From contig CAUYLG010041361.1 in the NCBI GenBank assembly GCA_963573385.1, positions 85,865-149,864 of the forward strand: a DNA stretch of 64,000 bases, written 5' to 3'. The translations under genes were made by a program, and so were the position numbers. Numbering within the stretch: the first letter of the stretch is position 1; every line of letters starts with the position of its first letter. Below are positions 13,291 through 29,046 of this stretch, in pieces. Source of the DNA: Cacajao melanocephalus (lineage: Eukaryota > Chordata > Mammalia > Primates > Pitheciidae). The notes beneath the pieces are model-generated. The model was not told where the DNA came from, made no database searches, and saw only the letters and a list, made by a program, of their open reading frames with translations.

Positions 13291-16200
13291 ATATCAATTT
13301 ATTAAAATATTTTATTTTAAAAATTATAATTAACTTTATAATATTTTGGATACAGTAAAATAAATTTACATTAGCAGTTACCTAAAATGAATATTATTTA
13401 CTAAATGTACCAGAAAAAAATGGCTAAAACATTTATCTTTGAGTCCACAGAAGGGACTGAAAATGGTTCACTGTATAGATGAAATATCCTGTGCTAAATT
13501 TTCCTTGAATTCAATTCCTTAAGATTGCAATTCACTGAATACCTACTATGTTGATTCACAGGTTTTCTAAGGAAAAACTTGTCTTTTCTTTTAAAAACTA
13601 AATTCACATTTTTTCCTAATTCTAAGCAATAGAAATATCTGAGAATTATAATCTGATTTTGTGTTTGTTAAAAAAAATATATTTTTTTCTATTTCTCTGA
13701 AGACACGGAGTCCCTCTACTCTGTAACATTTTGGTTAGTCTATCAGCATAGATCTGAGTACATTGGAAAAGTTACCATATTATGACAAAAAGGAAAAAAA
13801 AATACAAAACAGGATTAAGTCCTATAGTCATATGTGCTTATTTAAGCATTTAACCTGAATCAGTTTACTAGTAATGCAATAATGAAATAGAAAATTAACA
13901 TTTGTAATGCCTGTTGGATGTACTGAATTAAGTAAAAACCGCAAATGTCGAACACAAAATAAAAACAGTTATTTTTACTGACTGTTCTTAGGTTGTACAC
14001 ATAATATTTTTTGCTTAGGAAAAATACACAGATTAAAAATGATTCTGATCCTGGAGAATAATATTGTCATTTAATCTATAAAATAAATGCTTGTGTGGTC
14101 CAACTTGTTAAAATGATTGGCCTTGAAAGAATTGACATAAAATATGAAATTATATTTTTATTGCAGATGATAGTGAAAGAACCTATCGTCCATGGATTCT
14201 AATCAGTGCTTCTTAGAAATGTTTATTACAAATAAAAGTTAGAGTTGTATAACGTAAAATTTCATAAGCAGAATATAATAGTCAAAATACATGAGAACTA
14301 TGGATCAGAGCACATCTTTCTTTTATAGATAGCACTTTCTATTTTCACTTATGAAATGATATTTACTACTACTAATATTTTAAAAATGTATGCATTTTCT
14401 CTCTTTTTAAATGACAATACAACATAACTAGTAGAAAGAAAATATTGTTGAATACTACTCATATAAATCTCTTCTCTCTCCCCAAACCCACTGAAAATGG
14501 CAGAAAAATATAAATGTTGGCTGTCAAAATAATCCCAGTTCACAAAATGGGATTTAACTCCCCCCCTACATCAAACTCTATGTATATTCTAGGTATACAT
14601 CTTACTGCAGATATATTCAAGAAAAATTAGGGTTTCTCATACCTGTTATTGAAATAATCTGTACTGAAGGCTATATACCCTAATTTCAAACCAAAATTTT
14701 GGTCTCTGATCACCTTGGGACATAGAATTCTTGATCTATGTCATTGCCCAGAATAGGAGGTAAGTACCTGCTAAACCCATGTTATTGCTTTTCTTTAAAA
14801 AACAATACTTGTTACAGATAATTTCTCATTGGCAATCTCTTTTTTTAGTTTCTAGAATATTACCATGTTACTAGGCTCTTGACAGCTGAAGCAGGTATCG
14901 ACTCTTTCTTTTCGAAGGAGGAAAAAGAGGAAGGCTGTCAATCAAAAGGAACCACTTTTTTTCTGTCACAGAAGTGGACATAAACCTAAACTAGACAGAG
15001 TAATCTTATCTCCCTGGGCTCAGTCACAGATTGGAGATGGGCAGGGCATGTAAGCAAGACCAGACATAGTTACCTTTTGGGAATTTGTGTGGAAACTGGA
15101 AAGAAATTCTAAGTTGTAATCCGTAAGCTATCAAAGACCAATGATCTTGTGCTTAGTTATAGATGTTTACCTAATATTTCACAATACTCCTAAATTTAAA
15201 AATATCAATTTCTAATTTGAAAACTATATATTAAAATACTTTTTTAATCCACATCCAATTTAAAGGAACAAGAACTGCTAATTCTGACCCATACCATTTC
15301 ACCTTTCTTTGTCATAGACAATGGCAATTTACTTCACTAGCTAAACAGAAGGGAATAGGATGACTCAGGAAATTGGTAATGAATTATGGAGCCACTATCA
15401 TCTAACACATTTATTTGAATTTAACATTAACACCTGAAGGACATTCTGAATCACATGAAGTAAATTAATAGTCTCTGTCCTTATCCTATAGCCAGACATT
15501 CACAACACAATCTTTACCACATACCCCTAAATTCTTAAATGATGCAGTGATAGGTGTACTAATAATATTTCTGTAGAATTATCAATTTCAATTGAGAGGT
15601 CAAGGATTAAATAAGCTTAAAAAATGAACAAACTTCTAGAAATTCTGGAAAGAAAATGTGGCTTTGAGAACTGACCAATGTCCCAGATTCTCCTTATAGA
15701 CAGAGGTTTCTAACCTTAGATAAATCATTCGCTTACTGTTTGCCTAATACAGACATGCAGAAAGAGGTGGTTGATTAAGATTGAACTAATGACCAATCGC
15801 CAGATTTTTAAGTGAAAATATAAGGTAGGTTTTCTTTGTGTGTATGTGGCATTGATATTATTTACACTTACCAAATCACTAGTTACAGTACTCTTCATTT
15901 GAAATAATTGTGTTCTTCTGAGTCTAATTATTCATTTAACAATTCATTGATCCCTGTATTCAACTTGTGCACTGAACTAGCAATAATACCTGTACCGCCC
16001 AATACAAAGATGAATATTGTATCCAAGTAGGAAAGAGGTGTCATCGTGGTGTCGACAGCTATTCAACATAATGAAATACATTATTTTTTTCTAGACATGT
16101 ACATATTCTTATGTTGTTTCATTGATTCCAATTAATCCCGTCTCACCACTATGACATCTTTGAACTTTGTTCTGGTGTTTTTATTCATTTTGGCCTGATA

Positions 16201-16342
16201 AACGCCATTCAAACAAACAAATCTCAAATATAATTGACTCATATTAGACTCCTAGAAAATACTATAGAATTGTGCTTACTGTTTCCTGTTAATTTAACCA
16301 TGAACCATTAAGTCTTTTCTAGTGGTTTAATTTTATATATAG
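13291..16342. other. Intronic sequence, no gene or clear repeat
   Basis: About 3 kb of apparently unique AT-rich sequence. I see no exon, RNA gene or classifiable repeat. Confidence 0.45.
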
Positions 16343-16747
16343 TGGCTAATAGAATTTGGGTGTTTTTTATCCTCTGCAAATTTCATGTTGAAAGATGATC
16401 CACAATGATGGAGGGAGAGCCTGGTGGGAGGTGTTTGGGTAATGGGGGTGGATCCTTCATGAATGGCCTGGTACCCTCCTCATGGTAATGAGTGAGTTCT
16501 TGCTTTGTGTTTATGCAAGATCTTGTTAGTTAAAACAGCCTGGAGGTTTCTCCTCTTTCTTGCTCCCTCTCCTGCCATGTGATACACTGGCTCCCTCTTC
16601 GTCTTCCACAGTAATTGTAAGCTTCCAGGGGCCCTTACAGAAGCTGACAGAATGTTGATACAGCCATGAGCCAAAATAAAACTATTTTCTTTATAAATTA
16701 TCTAGCCTTAGATATTTCTTTATAGCAATCCAAAAATGAACTAACAC
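16343..16747 (+). mobile_element. MST-type MaLR LTR
   Basis: Same family as the LTR at 8337: GGGAGGTGTTTGGGTAATGG, CCTTCATGAATGGCCTGGT and TTTATAAATTATCTAGCC, ending ACTAACACA. It is more diverged, and no clean 5-bp target duplication survives. Confidence 0.88.
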
Positions 16748-17344
16748 AGTAGCTTTTCCATCTTTGAAAATTTTTCTATCCTCTTCTTCTGAAGAGATGG
16801 CATATAATCTCTTTTGGGACTTTTTTTTCTCTTTCCATAATATTATAATCTATTAAAACCTTGGTATAAACATTGTGATGGGAAATATCTCTTCTGGAAT
16901 ATAAAGAAAACACTGATTGAATCTGAACACATGTATAAGAAGTGTTCTTTCTTTGCAGATTATTGTCAAAGTAATGAACATTTTCTTTTGTTTTGGTGGT
17001 GGATAACATGGAGTAACAACATGTCTTTACAAGCCTTATCTACATAATACATATTATGTATTTTAGAAATAAGAATAAACATGATTTAAGAAATGAACAC
17101 AGTGTAATTCTGATTTTTTCAATGTCAAACTGCCTAGTAGCCCATAAACCAGAATGGTATTGAGATGGCTAATATTCTCTCTCCTCTCTTAATTAGAAAA
17201 ACTTTTTTCATTAGGGCTTACTTATTATAACAACTTTTTTTCTGAGAACTCCACAGGAGAGTATCTGTATTTGTTTGTTTGTTTTCATTTCTATTATATA
17301 TTTGAGAGCAACTTTTAAAAAAAGGAGGTAACACCCCAGCAAAC

Positions 17345-17930
17345 TGTGTATTATTATTTTTAAAATATATTTTATTGCACTTCAGGTTCTGGGGTACATG
17401 TGCAAAACCTGCAGGGTTCTTGCATAGGTACATACATGGCAATGTGGTTTGTTGCCTCCATTCCCCATCACCTATATCTGACATTTCTCCCCACATTATC
17501 CCTCCCCAACCTCCCTACCTCCCGCTGTCGCTCCCCTAATTCCCTACAATAGACCCCAGAGTGTGATGCTCCCCTCCCCGTGTCCATATGTTCTCATTGT
17601 TCAACACCTGCCTATGAGTAGGAATATGGGGTGTTTGTTTTTCTGTTCGTGTCAGTTTGCTGAGAATGATGGTTTCCAGATTCATCCATGTCTCTACAAA
17701 GGAAAAAAACTCATCGTTTTTCATGGCTGCATAGTATTCCATGGTGTATATGTGCCACATTTTCCTTGTCTGGTCTATCACTGATGGGCATTTGGGTTGG
17801 TTCCAGGTCTTTGCTATTGTAAACAGTGCTGTGATGAACATTCTTGTGCATGTGTCCTTATAGTAGAAGGATTTATAATGCTTTGGATATATACCCAGTA
17901 ATGGGATTGCTGGGTCAAATTGCGTGTGTT
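17345..17930 (-). mobile_element. 5'-truncated primate L1 tail, antisense
   Basis: The minus strand carries the end of L1 ORF2 (17536-17841; WHIYTMEYYAAMKNDEFFSF) and the L1P 3' UTR down to an A-rich tail at about 17350. Only about 0.6 kb remains, typical of truncated target-primed insertion. It is non-coding. Confidence 0.92.
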
Positions 17931-18117
17931 TTTTAATCTCTTCTGTATCTCTTTTTCCCCTGATCTCCCTGATTGTTATATTTGGTCAGTGACTGACCTC
18001 TAGCAATGATGGTGCCAGGGCAACTTTGCTGTTGGACTGTACGTCAAAGTTTTTCTTGGCTTGTGGGTTATATCAGTACTTATTGAATGAATTATCTGGG
18101 AAGAGAGGAGAGGATCT

Positions 18118-18562
<445 letters not shown>

Positions 18563-18571
18563 CTTGATTAT

Positions 18572-18745
18572 CAAGCTTGGCCGAACATTGGCATCACCTG
18601 TGGAGCTTTAAAACTACCAATGCTTGGCTTTCAACCCCAGAGATTGCAATATAATCTGTCTGGAATGCAGTCTGAGTACTGGGATTTAAAAAAGCTTCAT
18701 AAGTGATTCTATTTTGTAGAAATATTGAGAACTACTAGATCGGAT
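18572..18745 (+). mobile_element. MER5-type hAT element, sense
   Basis: The phrase AACATTGGCATCACCTGTGG followed by CAACCCCAGAGATTG and a GAGAACTACTAG end matches a MER5-type element, in inverted orientation relative to its neighbour at 18118-18562. Confidence 0.65.
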
Positions 18746-19461
18746 GATATTGAATCCAATTTTAAAACAAAGTGCGGCAATAAATGTTCTTCAAGGCTGT
18801 GTTGCTGCCTTTTTAAACAGTCAGTTTTGTAGCTATAGAAACAATCTGGCTGCATCCATGGATGACCTCCAGATCTCTGCTTAGCATGACTGGGTAATTT
18901 CTCCAATGTCACAGAACGTGCTGTCACTTAACAGCAGAAAGGGAATTTCTACCTTCAGCAGAACAGTCATTCCTGAAGAAGACAGTTAAAATATGCCTTC
19001 AGAGGATGAAGTTGTAGTAAATCAGACCCCTTGCACTTGTTCTAATCTGAGGTTGCTCTAAGTTAGAGGAAGCAGAAGAAGCAGAGAAGCACTCCATTTC
19101 TTTTTTCTTGTAATCTCTAGCATGCTCACATGCATAATTTCTGAGTCAGTATGAAACTAAGAACTTCTTGTGTGATTCCAGCTAACCCCTCAGTTATCAA
19201 AAGCAGATGTTTCAAACTACTGAAGATCAATGAGGCATGTCCTATTTACAGGTTAATAATTGACTATTAGATGTGGGTGCTCCAAATGGTCTTAGAGACA
19301 TTAGATAAGAGAGACAATGTCAGAGTTACCCCTACCCTGCCTCCCCTAATCTAAAGCCCACTCTGTTTCTTTTATCAAGTGATTGACTATATGTTAACAG
19401 AGCCCGGAGCTCTTTCCTTTAATCCCATACAACTGGATTGATTTTGTTTTGGATGGTTTAG
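18746..19461 (+). other. End of PGM5 intron 1
   Basis: No repeat is recognised. The segment ends in the TTTTGGATGGTTTAG acceptor of exon 2. Confidence 0.6.
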
Positions 19462-20060
<599 letters not shown>

Positions 20061-20699
20061 CAAAATCATAGAATTATTTCACTTTTTCTTATATTTACAG
20101 CAATTTACAGTTTTGGAGTTCTTAGTGGAAGGGGTGGGATATATGTATAGAAGTAAATTTCTTTTAAAAATTGAATACACACAAAAAATAGGAAGAATAA
20201 TAAATAGATACCATGTACCCACTCTCTTGTTTTTCTATTTTGCTTATCTTTTTTTTTTTTCTGAAGTATTTTAAAGCAAATTACAGCATGAGGACATTTG
20301 ACACCTAAATCTTTTTGTATGCATCTCTTAAAAAGACATATTGCTGCGTGACCATATTAACATATCTAACAATAATAACACGAATTCTCTGATACCACCT
20401 GAAAACTATAGTCAGAATTTTCAGTAATCCCCAAAATGTTATTATTTATAGCTGTTTTATTCAAACCAGGATACATCTAAGGACTATGCATTTGCTTGGC
20501 AAGTCTCTTGAATCTCTTTTAATCTAGAACACTGAGTTTGCATGAATATGGGTAGGAGCCAAATTTTAACCAGCAACAGCTATCATTATAAATTATTCCT
20601 GATTCCAGGCAAAACAGTGCATTCTGAAGGGAAAACTTATTATCTCTCCATCCTTGCAGACATTTTACACATTATCCAAATAAAAAAGTGTATTCATGT

Positions 20700-22941
20700 T
20701 GAATATTTTAAAAAACACAACATTGTAACCACAAAGCAGAAAACTAAACCACCAAACCATAAAATTAGACAGCAATGGAGGAAGAAGGGAACAAATTATC
20801 TATAAAATAACCAGAAAACAATTAGCAAAATGGCAGGAGTAAGTCTTTACCTATCAATAATAACCTTGCTTGTACATGGATTAAACTCTCCAATCAAAAG
20901 ATATAACATGGCTGAGTGGATTAAAAACAAGATCCAACTAGATGCTGCCTGCAATAAATCCATTTTAACTTTAAGAATAGGCATATACTGAAAGTAAAGG
21001 GATAGAAGGAGATATTCCATGAAAAGAGTTACCAAAAGAGAGCAGTGATGCCTATACTTATATCAGAGAAAACAGACTTCAAGTAAAAAGCTGTTACAAG
21101 AGACAAAGAAGGTCATGATTTAATGATGAAGTGGTCAACTTATCAAGAGGATATAACAATTGTAAATATATATGCATCCAACATGGAAGCACTTAAATAT
21201 GTAAAGCAAATATTAATGGACATGAAGGAAGAAATATACAGCAATATAACAATAGCTGGGGACTTCAGTACCTCGCTTGCAACAATGGAGAGACCAACCA
21301 GCCAAAAAAATTAACAAGACAACACTAAATTTGAACTACACTTTAGACCAAATGGACCTACTAGACCTATATAGAACTCTTCATCCAACACAGCAGAATA
21401 TACATTCTTCTCTAGCATACATGGAACATTCTCCAGGATAGACTATACGTTAGGCCACAAAATAAATCTTAACAAATTCAAAAAGATTAAAATCATGTCT
21501 AGTATTATTTCTAACAACAATAATATGAAGCTAAAAGTCAGTAACAGGAGGAATCTTGGAAAATTTGCAAATATGTGGAAATTAAACAACATGCTTATGA
21601 AGAACTAGTGGGTCAAAGATGGGTCAAAGAAGAAATCAAGAGGGAAATCAAAAAATATTTTGAGATTAATGGCAATGGAAATACAATATATCAAAACCTA
21701 CAGTGTACAGCAAAGTCAGTTCTAAGAGAGAAGTTTATAGCAAGAAATGCCTACATTAAAAAAGGAAAAAGACCTAAATAAATAGACTAGGATTATACCC
21801 CAAGGAGCTAAAGAAAGAATAAACTAAGCCCAAAGTGAGCAAAAGGAAGGAAATAATGAAGATTAGAACAGAAGTAAATAAAATGTAGTATAGATAAACT
21901 ATAGAAAATATAAATAAAATCAAAAGTTGGTTCTTTGACAAAAAAAAATAAACAAAATCTACAAACTCCTAGCTAGACTGACTACAATAAGCAGACTCAA
22001 ATAAATAAAATCAGAAATGAAAGCCAAGATATTGCAATGGATACCTCAGAAATGAAAATGATCATAAGGGATTATTATGAGCAATTTTATGCCAACAAAT
22101 TGGAGAACCTAGAATAAATGGATAAATTTCTAGAAAAAAATAACTTATCAAGATTGAATTGGGAAGAAACAGAAAGTTTAAACACTCCAACAACAAAGAA
22201 GTTGAAGAAGTGATGAAAAACTTTCCAAAATAGAAAAGCCTAGGACCAGATGGCTTCATGGCTGAATTTTATCAAACATTCAAAGAATAATTATTACTGA
22301 TACTTGTTAGACTCTTCCAAAAATTAGAGCTACAGAGAATACTTCCAAACACATTTTATGAGGCCAGCATCACCTTGATACCTAAGCCAGACAACATATG
22401 GTAAGAAAATAAAACTTCAGGCAATATCTCTGATAAATATTGATGAAAACCAAATTCAACAACACATCAAAGAAATTATGCATCATGACCAAGTGGGATT
22501 TATCCCTGACATGCAAAACTGGCTTAACAGAATGAAAGATAAAAACCACATGATCATCTCAATTGGTGCAGGAAAGGCATTTAACAAAGTTCAGAATTCT
22601 TTCTTGACAAAAACTCTTAACACTTTAGGTATAGAAGGAAAGTTTCTCCACATAATAAAGGCCATTTATGAGAAACCCACAGCTCACATAGTAATCAATT
22701 GGGAACAACTGAAAACTTTTCCATAGTCTAATACATGGCAGGGATGCCTACTCTTGCTATTTCTATTCAACATAGTATTGGAAGTACTAGCAAGAGCAAT
22801 CAGACAAGAAAAATAAATAAAAGTCATCCAAATTGGAAAGGAAGAAGTAAAATTATCTCTATTTACAGATGACATGATCCTATATATAGATCATGTCATA
22901 TATAGAGATTTGGGATTTCTATATATAGAAAATCCCAATGA

Positions 22942-22981
<40 letters not shown>

Positions 22982-23880
22982 TTTGAGAACTAATAAATGA
23001 ATTCAGTAAGTTGCAGGTTACAAAATCAACATACAAACATGAGTAGCATTTCTATATATAAACAATGACCCAGCTGAAAAGAATCAAGAATCCCATTTAT
23101 GATAACATCAGAAAATACTTAGAAACAAATTTATTCAAGGAGGTGAAAGACTTGTAGATTGAAAACGACAAAAGATTGATGAAAGAGATTGAACAAGATG
23201 CAAATAAATGGAAAGAGATCCTGTGCTCATGGATCATGGATCAAAAGCACTAATATTATAAAAACATTCACACTACCCAAAACAATATACAGATTTAACA
23301 CAATCCCTATCAAAATTCCAATAACATCCTTCATGGAAATATACAAACCATACTAAAATTTGTATGGAGCCACAAAAAAACCAAACTAATGTTGAGGAAA
23401 AAAAAAATTGGAGGTACCACACTTGCTAATTTAAAATTACATTACAAAGCTAAAGTAATCAAAACACTATGGTACTGGCATAAAAACAGAAACATAGACC
23501 ATTGGAACAGAATAGAGAGCCCAGAAATAAATCAAAACATACGTAATCAACTAATTTTGAACCAGGGAAGCAAGAGGACATAAGGGAAAAAGAAAAAAAC
23601 AAAACCTCTTCAGTAAATGATGGCTGGGAAAACAAAAATGCAAAGGAATGAAATTGGACCCTTATCTTATACTATATACAGAAATAAACTCAAAATGAAT
23701 AAAAGACCTAAATGTAAGATCTGAAACCATAAAACTCCTGGAAGAGAACATAGGGAAAAAGTTATTTGACATTGGCCTTGGCAGTGATTTCTTGGATATC
23801 ACATCAAAAGCTCAAGCTACAAAAGCAAAAACAAATAAATGGGACTATAGCAAATTAAAAAGCTTTTTAGCTTTTCCATT
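20700..23880 (+). mobile_element. Decayed 3.2-kb L1 ORF2 in PGM5 intron 2
   Basis: The sequence follows L1 ORF2 from near its start (ATTAAACTCTCCAATCAAAA) through endonuclease, reverse transcriptase and the C-terminal region. In the RT part (22478-22726) motif A reads [10 protein letters not shown] where active L1 has Asp at the fourth residue shown, and the later motif reads FTDDMIL. Stops and frameshifts are frequent, so it is not functional. A (TC)n(AC)n run and two short hairpins interrupt it at 22869-22980. Confidence 0.9.
22942..22980 (+). repeat. (TC)n(AC)n microsatellite
   Basis: A compound dinucleotide run inside the L1 RT region. Confidence 0.95.
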
Positions 23881-24373
23881 TTTCATTTATTTATTTTATG
23901 CACTTTAAAATCTCTGGATATTCTTTTTTTAGCATTTTAAAATTTGTTTTCATATGAGTGCATGTAGATTTGGATATTCTTTAAAAAACAATTATTTTAA
24001 TATATATTGTAATTGTACCTAGTTTTGGGGTGCATATGATGAAAATGGAGTGGAAGATATCAAGGAACTTGGAAATTGACAAGGAATTCAGAAGTTGTTG
24101 GTGAACTCTGAAGTTATCGACATGGATGGCTGAATGGCATCACAGACAATTATCTAGAGAGACAGTACTTGTTTTACTTTTGGAAACCAGTGTGCTTTGG
24201 TATTAAAATTCAGGGACTTGAAAATGATGGACACAGCCAAAGAACATAGTGCGGTGCCTGGGGTGTAGGGAGATATTCATGCATTGTAATCTAGCAAGCA
24301 TAAAATAATGCAAAAACTAAACAAGACTACCTATTCTTTAAGTTTTGTGAAGGGTAAAATATGGTAAGGAGTG

Positions 24374-24496
24374 ATGTTTATTTCTTTGAGGTCTTCACTT
24401 TTCCTACACAACAAGAAAATTATTGGTAAATAAAGGGCTATGTTTATTTCTTTGAGGTCTTCACTTTTCCTACACAACAAGAAAATTGTTGGTAAA
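24374..24496. repeat. 66-bp-period tandem duplication
   Basis: A 57-bp unit at 24374-24430 is repeated at 24440-24496 with one visible difference (ATTATT/ATTGTT), separated by 9 bp. Confidence 0.95.
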
Positions 24497-24590
24497 CTCT
24501 TCTGAGCTGTCTTCTCGCCCACTTTATACAATAGGACTATTGCTATTCTTTTTTATGAGCATTTATTGGGATATGGTGATGGTGCTGCAC

Positions 24591-25212
<622 letters not shown>

Positions 25213-25367
25213 GGTTAAGATATTTAAAAAATCAAGAAACAATTTTTGTTCAGTAGAAAGTTACAGTATAGTTGACAAGTAAGATTCATACAGAAAGCTA
25301 TCAGTCATTTATACCTTAGATCTTTCAATCTACTTTCTTGTTTCCAAACCTTGTTGCAAAAAAAAAG

Positions 25368-25396
25368 AACCAAAACAACAACAACAACAACAACTA
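25368..25396 (+). repeat. (ACA)n microsatellite
   Basis: A short AAC/ACA run. Confidence 0.85.
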
Positions 25397-26079
25397 AAAT
25401 GGCTTGCATTAAGATACACAAGGTAAACAAGAGCAAAACCCCAAAAGGTGAACAAGTATTGATTTCATGTTTAATTTATTTAAAGTCTAATACTACTTGT
25501 CAATTTGACCTTCTGAGGAAATGCATCATGTATATTTAGTTGAGCTTCATTTTAAAAACTGGGAAGTGGCTAGAGATTGTGAGCTGGGGAAAATAATTAA
25601 CTTACCCTGCTAAGCTCACACATCAATTAGGCAGCAGAACTAGGAATAGAAAGCATAGTTTCCTCTAGGTGCACTGGGGAAACGAAATTGCAGTGTAAAT
25701 CTGGAATCTCTCACTTCTGTCAAATGCATATCCTGTTTGTGTCTCATAGCCTGAATAAAACTGATTACGTAACTGGGTCTCCCTGGCAGGTGTGAAACTA
25801 TTTTTAGGAAAGATGTGTCATTGCTTAGAAGTGGATTAAAGCAAACAAACAAACATATGGGTTGTTAGTCTACACAGGACAGATGAGGCTGACCAAATTT
25901 CCCCCATAGTGGATGAGTACAGTGTAAGAAATATCAAGACTAATTGAACTGTGAACCATTGATCATTGTTTAGAGAGCAAATGAATCTTTCTCTGCCTGG
26001 TGGAGGAGGATGGTAACATTTCTCTGTTTGAAATTCATGAGACTTTTAAAAACATGTATATTTGGTGTTCAAATTTTAG

Positions 26080-26226
26080 GTCCTGCACCAGATGTTGTCT
26101 CAGACAAAATCTACCAGATCAGCAAAACAATTGAGGAATATGCTATATGTCCTGATCTCCGAATTGACCTATCTCGACTAGGAAGACAAGAATTTGACCT
26201 AGAGAATAAATTCAAACCATTCAGAG
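26080..26226 (+). CDS. PGM5: PGM5 exon 3
   Basis: The acceptor is aaattttag and the donor gtaaca. The G left by exon 2 plus GT restores a Gly codon, giving [20 protein letters not shown] at the start and LENKFKPFR at the end. It encodes the end of phosphohexomutase domain 1 and the linker after the catalytic loop. The length of 147 bp keeps phase 1. The frame has no stop. Translation of the flanking intron remains open for a while on both sides, but that extension is not conserved gene sequence. Confidence 0.94.
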
Positions 26227-29046
26227 GTAACAGAGAGATTTTATTTGAACAAGTCAGAGTAACCACGTGGATGGGGCTGACTGGTTTCTGCAGGGAAGTA
26301 CACCATAACAATTATTGCATTGTCAATCTTCGGGGTGGCTCTTGATAAATATGTGTAAATTGAATGTAGAGAGAAGACATGAGAGCAGCCAAGATATTCA
26401 GAACTGGAAACTTTCAAAAACCACTTACCAAACTTGATATCATTTTCAAAATAGGAAAAGTTTTATGGTTGAATCCATTACAGCATTCCAAGAATAGGCT
26501 GTGAATTGCCAAAACTTGTCTAAGCGGTTAAGGTGAAGATACTGGAATGCCTTAGCTAGTTAAGAAGAAACGTAACAAGTCAATGGGGTTATGTATCAGC
26601 TTATTGAATGCATAATTATTGATCACCTGCCCTATACAAAGAACTGTGTTAGGAGATTTTACAAAGGAATTCAGTAACTACCAAATATATTTAGGCAAGT
26701 GATACAAAAATTAAAGAACCAAATGATACTGTCAAAAATATTATATTGTAAAGCAAATGTAACTTCTACAGTATGCAGAAAATAGCTTTTTATTTTATAG
26801 ATTAGCTTTAAACCATATAATGACAACATTAATACCATGTGTGTGCACATCATTTTTCCCTTCATGTTTTATCCTATTGCTCTTTCCTAGAAGGCATATA
26901 ATAGCAATAGATCTAACATGTTTTTCTTTTTTAGTGTTTGTATAAGCTTGAATACAGTTTGTGTTAAGATGGTATCCTCATTTTAGAAGTATTTAACTTA
27001 GCCAAAAAGATGAAATACCTGGCTCATGTCCATGTGATAGTTCAGGGACAGATAAAAGCTTAAAATGGATTATGTGGGGGTCACAGTATTGGCCCAGTGT
27101 TACCAAATCTTTCTTGAGAAGTTTTAAGTCAGTTGTTTGCTTAAGTAGTGAGCAGAAATTTACAGAGAGCCATGATGCTCACTGGAAGCAACCGTGCCTG
27201 CTTTTGTTAATCTAGCTGGGAGAATGCACAGGCATATACATGCACGTACATGGGATGGCTGGACAATTGAAGACAAGGGATACGTTATATTACGCAAAAT
27301 TATTTCAATATGCTGATTACATATGGTTAGAAGGACTGGGCTTATTTTTGGTATCTTCAGTTTTTATAGTTGTCCAAGAGACTCGAATCTTCATGAGCTC
27401 TCATTCAGGCTCATTGCGGCAGCCACATCGCTATTTGCATGAGGTTTCTAAAATGTTAGCGATTCCAGGAGGTGGGTGGAGGGATTCCCTGGCTTCCAAG
27501 AATTTGGAGATAATCGTTTGGGATAATTTATGTGCTCTAGTCTCACTGGTTCAAGTGTTAAGTAAAGCTTGCGTTAACTGAAAACAAGTAAGTCCTTTGC
27601 ATTTCACTTTAATGTGTCAAGAGCAAGAACTATTTGATGTGAACTTTCAGTTTTTACTGACTTCTTGCTCCCTCCTTTTTCGTATTTGTTTGGTACTGTA
27701 TGTTATCTACTCTAAATACCAAATGTATTTAGGCAATTGGTTCAAGAACTGAAGAACCAGAAATTATCAAAAAATATTATCCTATAATGTAGAGTGAGTA
27801 AAACTTCCAAAGTACTGAGGGCATAACCTTTTAGCCTACAGATTAATTTTTTATGGTGGCAAAATATACATAACAAAATTTACTATTTTAACCATTGTTA
27901 GGTGTACACTTTAATTACTTTATAGATTATTATGCTTCTCATGTAAAAAGATAATTAAAAAGTATCCATGTTACAAATATATTTGAGTGGACACATAGAT
28001 TACATTGACTTAAGTGCAAGAAAAAATATTTTTAGATATGTATTTGACTAGATGAAGGGATAATATTATATGGCATATTAAGATGTCATCCATTAAATAT
28101 CACACCTGGATTTACTAAAAATTACTGAAAGTGGATCATCTTTGGTAATATCTTCAGTGCAAGTTTGAAAGTATTTCAGGGTTCCAAAGTAGAATGTATT
28201 TGAAAAATTTGAAAGCAATATACACAAGTTTCAAAATTTAGCTATGAATTTAAAAAGCAGGTCTCCTGGACAAATTTTAGCACCTAAAGAATTGAATATT
28301 TACTACTTCTTGGGAAAGTACTTAATTATATACTGATTGATGAAAAATGTAATGTATTCTGGGCTTTTTGGTATGTCAAAGAAATGAATAAAACTTTTTG
28401 GATTCCTGGTAGTACTTTGGGTAGTACTACACACTGGAGAGCGTTTGTGTTTAATGAGAATTTCTAGATATTTGCCATTCACTTGTAAATTGGGTGCTAG
28501 TTTGGGTATGAAAGAGATTTCATGCAAACTCAGGAATATATTCATCACCAGTTCTGCACTTGAATCTGGTAGGAACAATGGTATTTGGAAAATAGGGGTC
28601 ACTACTGAGGTCACTTGCTGATTTGTTTCATACCAGCTGAGTCAGTCTTTGGCCAACCCCCACAGGAAGGGCAACTGGATATGCCAAAATGCCACTAAGC
28701 ATTGAGATGTGTGCTGTGTGCATTTTTGGGGGAAGGGGAAGTGAGGGCAGGAGTAACAGGGCACATTTTTATCTTAATTTATTCTTGTGGGTTTTTCCTT
28801 ACAAAGAATTTATAGCTTGGTATCATTTACACTCATTGAGCATCTGAAAAGTTTGTAGCATCTTGATTGTGCCTTGATTTGTGATTTTTGTCAACAAATG
28901 GGCACTTTACTTCCCACATCATGTGTGGGGATATGATGGGCTTATGATCAGAATTTTATGCTGCTAAGGTAGTGATTCTTTTTATGCTTCCAAGTATCTT
29001 TCATGGGTACAGTCAATGACTTTTTCCCTTGTTTTTCTATCTTTAG
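26227..29046 (+). other. PGM5 intron 3
   Basis: Mostly without recognised elements, except a short antisense L1M-like piece at about 27845-27925 and two related segments at 26681-26812 and 27718-27848. No extra exon was seen. Confidence 0.6.
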
